Part shown: positions 44,071 to 52,617 of the stretch, in pieces | Position numbering within the stretch: the stretch's first letter is position 1 | How the letters are laid out: each line of letters begins with the position of its first letter | Source of the DNA: Rhizobium leguminosarum | Lineage (GTDB): Bacteria > Pseudomonadota > Alphaproteobacteria > Rhizobiales > Rhizobiaceae | Length of the DNA: 64,000 nt | NCBI RefSeq assembly: GCF_002953715.1 | Contig: NZ_CP025012.1 | Location: 4,335,001 to 4,399,000 of the forward strand | Direction of reading: 5' to 3' | Notes under the pieces: generated by a model | Database searches by the model: none | The model's input: only the letters and a program-made list of their open reading frames with translations | What the model was told of the DNA's origin: nothing | Program-made: the position numbers and the translations under genes

Positions 44071-44472
44071 TCCGATCGAGACATCCCGCCCGGCGCTTCG
44101 GATCGACACGGCAAAACCGCCGATGACATCGATCAGAGCGATCGTCATCAAAATGAAGAATACCTGCGTCGCAGCATCCCGGACGAGCAAAAACTCGACC
44201 AGGAAGGCGATGAAGACCAGCATCGACAATATGTGGTTGACGAGATTGCCGGGACCGGTTCTGGTCGCTTTGAGGATTTCGAAGAACAGCACGACAAGTG
44301 CGATGACGATGAAAAGATCGCCGAGCGCCATGCTCCAGATCGCGCCCGAGATCATCGACAACACGATGATATCATGCTGCAGTGCCGGAATGCCGCCATC
44401 GCCCATCAGGCCCAGCATCGCCAGATTGTACAGAATAAACGGAATAATCATCAGGGGCATGGCATTTATCAT
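44065..44472 (-). CDS. Four-helix membrane protein of unknown function
   Basis: 135 residues from the ATG at 44472, which has GAGGAG 9 nt upstream. Four hydrophobic helices are evident: residues 2-20, 37-62, 79-98 and 104-125. A family name does not come to mind. It is convergent with phaR and the two coding ends overlap by 6 bp. It sits between phaR and rpmF; context gives no clear role. Confidence 0.75.
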   Translation of the reverse strand: MINAMPLMIIPFILYNLAMLGLMGDGGIPALQHDIIVLSMISGAIWSMALGDLFIVIALVVLFFEILKATRTGPGNLVNHILSMLVFIAFLVEFLLVRDAATQVFFILMTIALIDVIGGFAVSIRSAGRDVSIGL

Positions 44473-44555
44473 CGGCAAATCTCCTCGGCGCCGAAAGAAT
44501 ACTGCCGTAAGTCGTTGCCCCACCGCAAGTCATTGCAAATATTATATCGTCGAAA

Positions 44556-44583
44556 TGCAAAAGGCCGGCGTGACGCCGGCCTT
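44556..44583 (-). terminator. Terminator of rpmF
   Basis: 9-bp perfect stem AAGGCCGGC / GCCGGCCTT with a 5-nt loop; on the minus strand TTTTGC follows, about 30 bp after the rpmF stop. Confidence 0.85.
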
Positions 44584-44616
44584 AAAACTTTCGATCGGAC
44601 AAGCCGGATCGGGAAA

Positions 44617-44802
44617 TTATGCGCTTTCCTTCGGCGTCAGAACCTGGCGGCCGCGATACATACCGGTCTTCAGGTCGATATGATGCGGGCGGCGCAGCTC
44701 GCCGGAGTTCTTGTCTTCGACGTAAGTCGGAGCCTTCAGTGCGTCTGCCGAACGGCGCATACCGCGCTTGGACGGGCTTGTTTTTCTCTTCGGTACAGCC
44801 AT
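44617..44802 (-). CDS. rpmF: 50S ribosomal protein L32
   Basis: 61 residues starting [20 protein letters not shown], the universal L32 opening, with [16 protein letters not shown] later. The zinc-binding cysteines found in some L32 proteins are absent, as usual in rhizobia. GAG-rich ribosome site upstream (AGAGAAATGG). It is monocistronic. Confidence 0.97.
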
Positions 44803-44957
44803 TTCTCTTACTCCACTTGCGGGCAAAACATTCCCACGGCCAGACTGGCGGCCGAAACGGACATGTCGCGATTTCGGAATTTGGCGCGCTTATACATGCA
44901 AGGGGTGACCTTGACCAGTCCCCATGCGTATTTTTTGCGAAGCCGATGATTCCAGGC

Positions 44958-45605
44958 TCAGACTTCGTCTTCCGCCACGATCCAAGGCTCGGCGCGGGCC
45001 GCCTCTTCCCATTTCCGCCAAGCCGGATGCGCCTTCATGGTCTCCATATAGGCCAGCGTATCGTTTCGGCTGACGAGATCATAGATGTCGAACCGGTTGA
45101 CGACAGGCGCAAACATCGCATCCGCCCCGCTGAACGCGCCAAACAGAAACGGTCCGCCGGATTGCTGCAGGAGGTCGCGCCAGATCGTCTCGATGCGGCT
45201 GATATCGGCGTCGACACCATCCGGCAACGCGATCTTGCCCTTCGACCGGCGGATATTCATCGGGCAGGCGCTGCGCAGCGCCCGGAAGCTCGAGAGCATT
45301 TCCATCGAAACCGAACGGGCGAGCGCCCGCTCGGCGCGGTTCCTCGGCAGAAGGCCGGCGTCTGGATAAAGCTCGGCGGCATATTCGATGATCGCCAGCG
45401 ATTCCCAGATCTTCAATGCGCCGTGCTTGAGAAGCGGCACTCGCCCGGTCGGCGAAACGGCCTTGATATCGGGATTGCCGCCAGGATAGTCGAAAGGGAT
45501 CAGAACTTCCTCGAAATCGACACCGGTGCCGGTCAGCGCCATCCAGGGCCGGAACGACCAGGAAGAGTAGTTCTTGTTGGCAATGTAGAGCGTCGGTTTG
45601 TCCAT
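44958..45605 (-). CDS. Glutathione S-transferase family protein
   Basis: 215 residues. The N-terminal thioredoxin-like domain has YIANKNYSSWSFRPWMAL with the probable Ser/Tyr glutathione-activating residue, cis-Pro in TGRVPLLKHG and the ES pair in WESLAIIEY. The C-terminal all-helix domain has FLFGAFSGADAMFAPVV. The type resembles YfcF/GST zeta-like bacterial enzymes. Substrate unknown. It follows the DUF1868 gene by 13 bp and is probably co-transcribed. Confidence 0.9.
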   Translation of the reverse strand: MDKPTLYIANKNYSSWSFRPWMALTGTGVDFEEVLIPFDYPGGNPDIKAVSPTGRVPLLKHGALKIWESLAIIEYAAELYPDAGLLPRNRAERALARSVSMEMLSSFRALRSACPMNIRRSKGKIALPDGVDADISRIETIWRDLLQQSGGPFLFGAFSGADAMFAPVVNRFDIYDLVSRNDTLAYMETMKAHPAWRKWEEAARAEPWIVAEDEV

Positions 45606-45618
45606 GGGCCTCTCCCGT

Positions 45619-46341
45619 TCAGGCTTCGAAATCGAAAATCAGCAATTCGTGGAAATGGTTCATATCCTCGAACACGCAGAATGCCGGCGGGGTAAGCTCG
45701 AGAACAGGGGCCTTGCGGCGGATATCGTCGGCCACGTCATCGAGCATCGCCTGCCAGCGCGGCAAGGCTTCGTCCTCCAGCCGTTCGATCGCGTAGGCAA
45801 AAGTCATGTGGAACTTGTAATCCTCATGGCTCGGCTGGCGATAGCCCAGAAGATCGGCCAGCGCATTGCGCCAGGCGCGCATGACCCTGCGGTCGTTCTC
45901 GGTCGCCCCGTCGACGAGCAGGCCTGACGGGCGAGCGTCGACGATGGCGACCTTGAAGGGATCGAACATCGAGAAACCTTCGAGCCTGGCCGCCATCAGC
46001 GCGGTCATGTCTTCGATCGGCGCATCGAGAGGGAGGTCGCCCGGCCAGCAATCCTGTCGGCGTCTGGTCTCGATGACACCTTCAAAAAGCGTCATGTGAA
46101 TGCTTGATATCGGCGTGAAGAGGAACTGCGGGGCCTCGGGCATCGCCAGATATTTCTCACGCGCCTCGATCAGCGCCATCTGCGTCTGCGAGCCCTTCTC
46201 GAGATGGCAGACGATGGTGTTGCCGGCTTCCGGTAGAAATCCGCCGACCTTGCGATAGCGGCTACCGAGATGGGCGGGCGGGTTCGAATTGTGCGTCTTC
46301 GAGTAGAAGAGAAGTTCGGGCGAAAATGTCGTGGTGGTCAT
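45619..46341 (-). CDS. 2H-phosphoesterase-like protein (DUF1868)
   Basis: 240 residues from the ATG at 46341. Two HxT motifs are seen, SSIHMTLFEG and YKFHMTFAYA, about 110 residues apart, as in LigT/2H phosphoesterases that cleave cyclic nucleotides or 2',3'-cyclic phosphate RNA ends. The N-terminal SRYRKVGGFLPEAGNTIVCH is DUF1868-like. Substrate unknown. GST lies directly downstream. Confidence 0.85.
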   Translation of the reverse strand: MTTTTFSPELLFYSKTHNSNPPAHLGSRYRKVGGFLPEAGNTIVCHLEKGSQTQMALIEAREKYLAMPEAPQFLFTPISSIHMTLFEGVIETRRRQDCWPGDLPLDAPIEDMTALMAARLEGFSMFDPFKVAIVDARPSGLLVDGATENDRRVMRAWRNALADLLGYRQPSHEDYKFHMTFAYAIERLEDEALPRWQAMLDDVADDIRRKAPVLELTPPAFCVFEDMNHFHELLIFDFEA

Positions 46342-46418
46342 GGGCGAGTCGGGGCTCCGGTTGGACTGCATTCGCCCATACGGCAGAACCAAGAATGTCA
46401 GATGACGCTTGCCGCTTC

Positions 46419-46531
46419 TAGAGCATGATGCCGAAAAGCGTGAGCGGTTTTCGGACGACATCATGCTCTAACTATATAATTTAGAACAGGATTCAGATTT
46501 CAGGCCGACCACGGCCTAAAATCATCCTGTC
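46419..46531. repeat. RIME-like palindromic element, copy 6
   Basis: First palindrome TAGAGCATGATG (46419-46430) with CATCATGCTCTA (46459-46470), perfect over 12 bp. The second module pairs ACAGGAT with ATCCTGT around AGGCCG/CGGCCT. This second module differs from copies 1-3, 5 and 7 but matches copy 8, showing mosaic structure. Confidence 0.85.
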
Positions 46532-46549
46532 TAACGACAAGTTCTGATC

Positions 46550-47251
46550 TCAATCATAGATGCACCTGATGTAATCGCCCGAACCTTGCGCGCGTCTCTC
46601 GATGACGCCGGCGAGCCGGCGAAGGCCTCGTCCGGGTTTACCGGCATTGCGGTCGATCGGGTTTGGCAGCGAGACGGCAAGCAGCGATGCCTGTCGCCGC
46701 GTCAGCTTCGAGGCCGGCACCTTGAAATGATGCTGGGCCGCCGCCTCGATGCCGTAGATGCCGGGACCCCATTCAGCGATATTGAGATAGATTTCCATCA
46801 GCCGCCGTTTCGACAGGACGAAATCGGTGGTCACCGCAAGCGGAAGTTCCAGTGCCTTGCGCACGAAGGAGCGGCTGTTCCAGAGGAAGAGGTTCTTCGC
46901 CGTCTGCATCGGGATGGTACTGCCGCCGCGTGTCGCCTGACCTTTCAGCGTATCCTCGACCAGCATGCGCATTTCCGCCCAGTCGACACCGCCGTGAAAG
47001 CAATATTGTCCGTCCTCTGACATCATCACCGACTGCACCACAACCGGGGCGATATGATCAAGCGACACCCATTGCCTGTCGTAACCGCGCAGCAGCACGA
47101 GATCGCGCAGCATCAGCGTCGAGACGGGGTGAATGAAGGGCAGCAGATAGAAAAAGATCAGCGCATAGGGAAGGATCAGCATGATCAGCACGGCAAGAAC
47201 AATGCGTTTCAACACACGCCGGTCTTCGAACCATCGCCGACGAGCCGGCAT
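46550..47251 (-). CDS. mtgA: Monofunctional peptidoglycan transglycosylase
   Basis: 233 residues from the ATG at 47251. One N-terminal membrane helix (IVLAVLIMLILPYALIFFYLL) anchors a GT51 domain. The catalytic Glu is in SEDGQYCFHGGVDW; RGGSTIPMQTAKNLFLW and KRRLMEIYLNIAEWGPGIYG are further GT51 motifs. It polymerises lipid II glycans in the periplasm. A longer TTG-initiated form (47287) is possible. It is divergent from the polyprenyl synthase gene. Confidence 0.94.
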   Translation of the reverse strand: MPARRRWFEDRRVLKRIVLAVLIMLILPYALIFFYLLPFIHPVSTLMLRDLVLLRGYDRQWVSLDHIAPVVVQSVMMSEDGQYCFHGGVDWAEMRMLVEDTLKGQATRGGSTIPMQTAKNLFLWNSRSFVRKALELPLAVTTDFVLSKRRLMEIYLNIAEWGPGIYGIEAAAQHHFKVPASKLTRRQASLLAVSLPNPIDRNAGKPGRGLRRLAGVIERRAQGSGDYIRCIYD

Positions 47252-47422
47252 GTCGACGCTATCCTCTCTCTCTGGCGCTATATCCAATGTCCCCAGTCCG
47301 ATTTCGCTCCTGTCGTTCTCATAACGCCTGTGCAGAGCTTATGCCAGAGTGGGTGGCGAATCTTGCTGCCGTCATCGACAATTCCGTTGCAAGCCCGTGG
47401 GCGCTCATGCCAAACAGCGCCC

Positions 47423-48337
47423 ATGGACGCGAACCGGGACACTTTCGAGACGAGGCTGAAGAACAACGCCCACGAGATCGAGGCGCTGCTCGACCTATTG
47501 CTTTCGCCGAGCACCCTTTCCGATGAAATCGCCAGACCAGCAACGCTGCGCGATGCCATGCATTATGCCGTGCTGAACGGCGGCAAGCGGCTGCGCCCGT
47601 TTCTCGTCGTCGAAAGTGCAGCCCTTCTCGGCGGCGATCCAGAGGCGGCACTTCGCGTCGGCGCCGCACTTGAATGCGTCCACTGCTATTCCCTCGTGCA
47701 TGACGACCTGCCGGCCATGGACGATGACGACCTGCGCCGCGGCAAACCGACGGTACACATAAAGTTCGACGAGGCGACGGCAATCCTCGCAGGCGACAGC
47801 CTGCTGACCTACGCCTTCGACATTATCGCCGCGCCGGAAACGGCCCTTCCCGATACGAGCAAGGCATCGCTGGTGCTGGCCCTTGCCCGTGCTGCCGGTC
47901 TCGGCGGCATGGCCGGCGGCCAGGCGCTCGATCTCGCAGCGGAAAGACAAGCGCCTGACGAAGCCGGCATCATCCGCCTGCAGGCGATGAAAACAGGCGC
48001 GCTGATCCGCTTCGCCTGCGAAGCCGGCGCCGTCATCTCGGCAAGCCCGCCGGAAGATCGCCGTCGCCTGCGCGCCTTCGGCGAAAAGATCGGTCTTGCC
48101 TTCCAGCTTGCCGACGACATTCTCGACCTGACCTCGGACACCGCGACCATGGGCAAGGCAACCGGCAAGGATGCGGCCCGCGGCAAGGGAACGCTTGTGG
48201 CCCTGCGCGGCATGGAATGGGCCGAGAGCCAACTCCACCAGCATGTCCGCGATGCCGAGGCGCTGCTTGCCCTCTACGGCCCTCGCGCCTCGATCCTCAC
48301 CGCTGCGGCGCATTTCATCGCCGACCGGAAAAGCTGA
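47423..48337 (+). CDS. Short-chain polyprenyl (farnesyl/geranyl) diphosphate synthase
   Basis: 304 residues from the ATG at 47423, the usual length of IspA. First aspartate-rich motif DDLPAMDDDD in CVHCYSLVHDDLPAMDDDDL and second motif DDILD. GGKRLRPFLV is the allylic substrate site. The Cys/Tyr positions before the first motif fit FPP synthase; GGPP cannot be excluded. It supplies precursors for undecaprenyl phosphate, ubiquinone and hopanoids. It is divergent from mtgA and distant from ispG at 51-52 kb. Confidence 0.92.
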   Translation: MDANRDTFETRLKNNAHEIEALLDLLLSPSTLSDEIARPATLRDAMHYAVLNGGKRLRPFLVVESAALLGGDPEAALRVGAALECVHCYSLVHDDLPAMDDDDLRRGKPTVHIKFDEATAILAGDSLLTYAFDIIAAPETALPDTSKASLVLALARAAGLGGMAGGQALDLAAERQAPDEAGIIRLQAMKTGALIRFACEAGAVISASPPEDRRRLRAFGEKIGLAFQLADDILDLTSDTATMGKATGKDAARGKGTLVALRGMEWAESQLHQHVRDAEALLALYGPRASILTAAAHFIADRKS

Positions 48338-48402
48338 CATCCCCAGACCGCCTCCGGCGTTGGGGAGCTTTGACTGTTCCCCGACACCGATGATCCGATC
48401 GT

Positions 48403-48837
48403 TCAGATGCCGGCTAAAACAGGCGCCTGAACCGTAGCGGTTCGCCGCCCCAGGATCGCAACGATCATCAGACCGCCGACGACGCTCAGATGCTCGATCG
48501 CAAACAGCATCTCGAAAAAGGCGGCTTTGCCGCTCATCGACCAGAAGGCGTGCGCGATCGGGATCGTCAGCACGGTAAAGACGCCGAGAGCGCCCGCCCC
48601 GAGCCAGATATGCCGACCGGAGATGACAAGGGCGGAGCCGGCAAGCTGCACGAATATAACGGCAATCGCAGTCGGCGCAGCAGGTGCAAGGCCGTAGTGC
48701 TCCATCTCTGCGATCGCGGTCGGGAAGTCGAAGAGCTTCGCAAGCCCGCTCGACCAGAAGACCAACGTCAGCAGGATGCGGGCGAAGATCCGAAAGCTGC
48801 TCGATGCCAGCAGGCGATCGACATGATGCATTCTCAT
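48403..48837 (-). CDS. DoxX-family membrane protein
   Basis: 144 residues with four hydrophobic helices, starting ARILLTLVFWSSGLAKLFDF (the DoxX opening with the conserved Lys). GAGGAA lies 9 nt upstream. DoxX proteins take part in redox or sulfur-related membrane complexes in several bacteria. It follows the cupin gene by 69 bp; both are divergent from a TetR gene, so they form a probable TetR-controlled operon. Confidence 0.88.
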   Translation of the reverse strand: MRMHHVDRLLASSSFRIFARILLTLVFWSSGLAKLFDFPTAIAEMEHYGLAPAAPTAIAVIFVQLAGSALVISGRHIWLGAGALGVFTVLTIPIAHAFWSMSGKAAFFEMLFAIEHLSVVGGLMIVAILGRRTATVQAPVLAGI

Positions 48838-48906
48838 TGTTGATTCCTCGATAGTCGAAAAGATTGTGATCGGCGTCGCAGCGCTTGCTCCCCCGGGGCC
48901 GGGGGC

Positions 48907-49401
48907 TCACGCCTGCGGCGGCGGCGGCGGCGGAATGTCGATGCCGAAACGGGCGGCCGTCGCGACGATCTTCGGAACATCGGGCGCGCTCATCGGCGGA
49001 AAGGCTGTCGTGCCAGGTGCGACCGGCTCGCCGATCGCCATGAAGAATTCCTCATGCAGATCGCCGGGAAAATTGATCAAAAGCAGCTTCGAGGGCGTCT
49101 CGGCAATATTCCGGAAGGAATGCAGCGTGCCCGGAGAGACGTGGACGAAATCGCCGGGGCCGCAATGCTTGATCTCGTCGCCGACGACGATCTCGTAACG
49201 GCCTTCGAGGATGAGAAAGGCTTCCTGGTCCGTCTGCGTGTGCGGCGGCGGGCCGGCGTTCGGAGCCGTATAGACCTCGATGACGGTGAAGCTGCCTTTG
49301 GTATCCGCGTAGCGGGCACGAAAGGTGAGGATATTGCCAAGAAAATGTACGGTCATCGGCGCTGAGGCGTCGGACCGGCCGGAAAGGGGAGCGGAATTCA
49401 T
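48907..49401 (-). CDS. Cupin-domain protein
   Basis: 164 residues. The cupin barrel has motif 1 PPPHTQTDQEAFLILEGRYEI with metal-binding His/Glu and motif 2 PGDFVHVSPGTLHSFRN with the second His. A proline-rich end (DIPPPPPPQA) is unusual. Small cupins are dioxygenases, isomerases or binding proteins; the substrate is unknown. A start at MTVHFLGN (49356) is possible. It is the first gene of the cupin-DoxX pair. Confidence 0.88.
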   Translation of the reverse strand: MNSAPLSGRSDASAPMTVHFLGNILTFRARYADTKGSFTVIEVYTAPNAGPPPHTQTDQEAFLILEGRYEIVVGDEIKHCGPGDFVHVSPGTLHSFRNIAETPSKLLLINFPGDLHEEFFMAIGEPVAPGTTAFPPMSAPDVPKIVATAARFGIDIPPPPPPQA

Positions 49402-49442
49402 CGACTTGTGCCTTGATTTGATTGTGATACACTAAACTCTTA

Positions 49443-49460
49443 ATGAGACACAAATCTCAT
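49443..49460. promoter_or_regulatory. TetR-type operator
   Basis: ATGAGA at 49443-49448 and TCTCAT at 49455-49460 form an inverted repeat with a 6-bp centre, in the 71-bp divergent gap between the cupin and TetR genes. Confidence 0.6.
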
Positions 49461-49472
49461 AACGAGGCATGA

Positions 49473-50072
49473 ATGGACAGTCAAGGAAAAAGATTCGAGA
49501 GGGTCAATCAAAAGCGTCGCACGCGTGTCGAGTTGCTGCGTGCCGCGCGCGAGATCATAGAGAAAGGCGGCCACCCCTCGGTCGCCGAAGTGGCCGATCT
49601 CGCTGGCATTTCTCGCGCGACGGCCTACCGCTATTTCTCGACGCCGGATGAAATCATCCGGGAGGCGGTCCTCGATGGCGTTGCGGATGTGATTAAGATC
49701 CCGCCAGCGCGGAACGACATGGGCGACGCGGAGGTCGGCCATCGGCTCGACGACCTGGTCTCGCAGGTCTTCAAGATGGTCATCGACAATGAGGGCGTCT
49801 TTCGCGCGCTTCTCGGCAGTTCTGCTGCCGGCCAGGCACAGGTTCGCCGTGGCGGCCGCCGCATCGCGTGGCTGAAAGAGGCGATGTCACCGCTGCAGGC
49901 AACCATGCCGCCGAAGAATTTTCAGCGCCTCCTCCACGCACTGTCGCTGGCGGTTGGCGTAGAGGCACTGGTGGTAATGCGTGACATCTGCGAGCTGGAG
50001 CCTAAGGAAGCGGAGAAGGTTCTGCGCTGGACCGCAAAGACCTTGCTTGCCGGCGCCATGGCCGAAAGCTGA
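49473..50072 (+). CDS. TetR-family transcriptional regulator
   Basis: 199 residues. Helix-turn-helix at about 25-65: LLRAAREIIEKGGHPSVAEVADLAGISRATAYRYF with the family YRYF. The C-terminal half is a helical ligand-binding domain. GAGG lies upstream of the ATG. Divergent from the cupin/DoxX genes across a palindrome, so it is the likely repressor of that pair and of itself. Confidence 0.9.
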   Translation: MDSQGKRFERVNQKRRTRVELLRAAREIIEKGGHPSVAEVADLAGISRATAYRYFSTPDEIIREAVLDGVADVIKIPPARNDMGDAEVGHRLDDLVSQVFKMVIDNEGVFRALLGSSAAGQAQVRRGGRRIAWLKEAMSPLQATMPPKNFQRLLHALSLAVGVEALVVMRDICELEPKEAEKVLRWTAKTLLAGAMAES

Positions 50073-50089
50073 GGAAATCGGTGGGTTGC

Positions 50090-51151
50090 TCAGGCCGCCA
50101 GCATGTCCTCGAAAGCGGAAATCAGACGCGCACACTCCTCATCCGTGCCGATGCTGATGCGCAGGAAATCCGAAATACGTGGCTTGGCGAAATGCCGGAC
50201 GAGAATGCCGCGCTCCCGCAGGGCGGCTTGAAGCGCTGCCCCCGAACAGCTTTCGTGCCTTGCGAAAACGAAATTCGCCTGCGACGGCAACACCTGGAAA
50301 TCCAACGTTTCGAGTTTGGAGACGAGGCCTTCCCGGCTGGCGACGATTTTCCTCCGGCATGTCTCGAACCAAGCCTCGTCCTTGATCGCCGCCGTCGCGG
50401 CAAGCTGCGCCAGACGATCGAGCGGATAGGAATTGAAGCTGTCCTTGACCCGCTCCAGCGCCTCGATCAGCGGCCGCTGGCCCAGCGCGAAGCCGATGCG
50501 CAGACCTGCAAGCGAACGGGATTTCGACAGGGTCTGGATCACCAGCAGATTGGGATGCGTGGATATCAGCGGGATGGCGCTTTCACCGCCGAAATCGATA
50601 TAGGCCTCGTCTATGACGACGACTGCATCCGGATGAGCGGCAAGAAGTGCCTTGATGCCGGCAAGCGGCAGGCCGATCCCGGTCGGCGCATTCGGATTGG
50701 GGATGATGATTGCACAGCATGGCCTGTCGTAATCCGCCAGCCGGATCTGGAACCTGTCGTCGACCGGCACCTCGATCGCCTCGACGCCGTATAGCAGGCT
50801 ATAGGTCGAATAGAAGGCGTAGGTCACATCGGGGTAGAGAAGCGGCCGCTCGTGTTTCAGCAGCGCCTGGAACGTATGCGCCAGAACTTCGTCGGAGCCG
50901 TTGCCGACGAATACTTCTTCCGCCGTCAGGCCGAAACGGGCCGCGATCGTCTCGCGCAATTCCGTGGCAGAGGGATCTGGATAGAGCCGCAGACGATCGT
51001 CCGCCGCCTCCCTGATCGCCTCGAGCGCCTTCGGAGACGGCCCGTAAGGGCTTTCGTTGGTATTGAGCTTGACCAAGTTCGCGATACGGGGCTGCTCGCC
51101 TGCGACATAAGGCTGAAGCTTGCTGACGATTGGCGACCAGGACTGGCTCAT
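50090..51151 (-). CDS. hisC: Histidinol-phosphate aminotransferase
   Basis: 353 residues from MSQSWSPIVSKLQPY (ATG 51151), 16 nt after the ispG stop. A PLP fold type I enzyme: LNTNESPYGPSPKALE near the N-terminus, NPNAPTG, DEAYIDF, and Schiff-base Lys in TLSKSRSLAGLRIGF, all HisC signatures. It converts imidazoleacetol phosphate to histidinol phosphate. Rhizobia may carry several hisC-like genes, some for aromatic amino acids. Confidence 0.93.
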   Translation of the reverse strand: MSQSWSPIVSKLQPYVAGEQPRIANLVKLNTNESPYGPSPKALEAIREAADDRLRLYPDPSATELRETIAARFGLTAEEVFVGNGSDEVLAHTFQALLKHERPLLYPDVTYAFYSTYSLLYGVEAIEVPVDDRFQIRLADYDRPCCAIIIPNPNAPTGIGLPLAGIKALLAAHPDAVVVIDEAYIDFGGESAIPLISTHPNLLVIQTLSKSRSLAGLRIGFALGQRPLIEALERVKDSFNSYPLDRLAQLAATAAIKDEAWFETCRRKIVASREGLVSKLETLDFQVLPSQANFVFARHESCSGAALQAALRERGILVRHFAKPRISDFLRISIGTDEECARLISAFEDMLAA

Positions 51152-51167
51152 CCGAACTTGCGGGCGC

Positions 51168-52418
51168 TCATTCCGCCGCCGTCCGCTGGCCGAAACGCTT
51201 CTCGATATAGTCGACAACCAGCGCCTCGAAATCGGCGGCGATATTGGGACCGCGCAGCGTCAGCGCCTTCCGCCCGTCGATGAAGACGGGGGCGGCCGGC
51301 GTCTCGCCGGTGCCAGGAAGCGAAATGCCGATGTCGGCATGTTTGCTTTCGCCCGGGCCGTTGACGATGCAGCCCATGACGGCGACGTTCAGCGCCTCGA
51401 CGCCAGGATATTTCTCGCGCCAGACCGGCATGTTCTTGCGGATGTCGTTCTGGATGTTCTGGGCAAGTTCCTGAAACACGGTCGACGTCGTGCGTCCGCA
51501 GCCCGGACAGGCCGCAACGACGGGTATGAACTGGCGGAAGCCCATGACCTGCAGGATCTCCTGCGCCACCTGGACTTCGCGCGTGCGATCGCCGTTCGGC
51601 TCGGGCGTCAGCGACACGCGGATCGTATCGCCAATGCCGTGCTGCAGCACGAAGCCCATGGCCGCCGACGAGGCGACGATGCCCTTGGTGCCCATGCCGG
51701 CTTCAGTCAGGCCGAGATGCAGCGCATGATTGGAGCGTTCGGCGAGCATGGAATTGACGGCGATCAGGTCCTGCACCTGGCTGACCTTGGCCGACAGGAT
51801 GATGCGGTTGCGCGGCAGGCCGATCTCTTCGGCAAGGGCTGCAGAAAGCAGCGCCGACTGCACGATCGCCTCACGCGTCACCTGCCGGGCCGAAAGCGGC
51901 GATCCGGCTTCGGCATTCTGGTCCATCAGCGCCGTCAGCAGATCCTGGTCGAGCGAGCCCCAATTGACGCCGATGCGCACCGGCTTGTCATAGCGGATCG
52001 CCATCTCGATGATCTCGGCGAACTGCTTGTCCTTCTTGTCCTTGAAGCCGACATTGCCGGGGTTGATGCGGTATTTCGCCAGCGCCGCGGCGCAATCAGG
52101 ATGATCGGCGAGCAGCTTGTGGCCGATATAATGGAAGTCGCCGATCAAGGGCACGTCCATGCCGAGACGCAGCAGCCGCTCGCGGATCTTCGGCACGGCG
52201 GCCGCACTCTCGTCGCGGTCGACGGTGATGCGCACAAGTTCCGAGCCCGCCCGGAACAGGGCGGCGACCTGCGCGACGGTCGAATCGACATCGGCCGTAT
52301 CGGTATTCGTCATGGATTGCACGACAACCGGCGCCCCGCCGCCAACGATAACACCGCCGACATCGACGGCAACGGAAGCACGGCGCGGTTTCGGATCAAA
52401 ATCGGCGGCTGACAACAT
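51168..52418 (-). CDS. ispG: 4-hydroxy-3-methylbut-2-enyl diphosphate synthase (flavodoxin)
   Basis: 416 residues from MLSAADFDPKPRR (ATG 52418; a GTG five codons earlier is possible). TIM barrel first (VQSMTNTDTADVDSTVAQV, RINPGNVGF), then the 4Fe-4S domain with CPGCGRTTSTVF and CIVNGPGESKHADIGISLPG. It makes HMBPP in the non-mevalonate isoprenoid pathway. It forms an operon with hisC. Confidence 0.96.
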   Translation of the reverse strand: MLSAADFDPKPRRASVAVDVGGVIVGGGAPVVVQSMTNTDTADVDSTVAQVAALFRAGSELVRITVDRDESAAAVPKIRERLLRLGMDVPLIGDFHYIGHKLLADHPDCAAALAKYRINPGNVGFKDKKDKQFAEIIEMAIRYDKPVRIGVNWGSLDQDLLTALMDQNAEAGSPLSARQVTREAIVQSALLSAALAEEIGLPRNRIILSAKVSQVQDLIAVNSMLAERSNHALHLGLTEAGMGTKGIVASSAAMGFVLQHGIGDTIRVSLTPEPNGDRTREVQVAQEILQVMGFRQFIPVVAACPGCGRTTSTVFQELAQNIQNDIRKNMPVWREKYPGVEALNVAVMGCIVNGPGESKHADIGISLPGTGETPAAPVFIDGRKALTLRGPNIAADFEALVVDYIEKRFGQRTAAE

Positions 52419-52437
52419 GAAGAGTTCTTGCACCCCT

Positions 52438-52541
52438 AAAGCATGTCGCGCAAAAGTGTGCAGCGGTTTTGCGATAACGACATGCGAAAAATAAAAACCT
52501 AGAGCGCGAGGAGCAAATCTGAAAGATTGCGACGCGCTTTA
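52438..52541. repeat. RIME-like palindromic element, copy 7
   Basis: GCATGTCGCG...CGACATGC palindrome around the core CAAAAGTGTGCAGCGGTTTTG, then the AGAGCGCGAGG...CGCGCTTTA module. It lies between ispG and the MFS gene, upstream of ispG on the same strand. Same type as copy 5. Confidence 0.8.
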
Positions 52542-52617
52542 GAAACAGTGCTTTTCAGGTGGATCAAGGCCGGCTGCTTGTCAACCGCCCCTGATATCAC
52601 TTTTGTTGGGAGGCGGC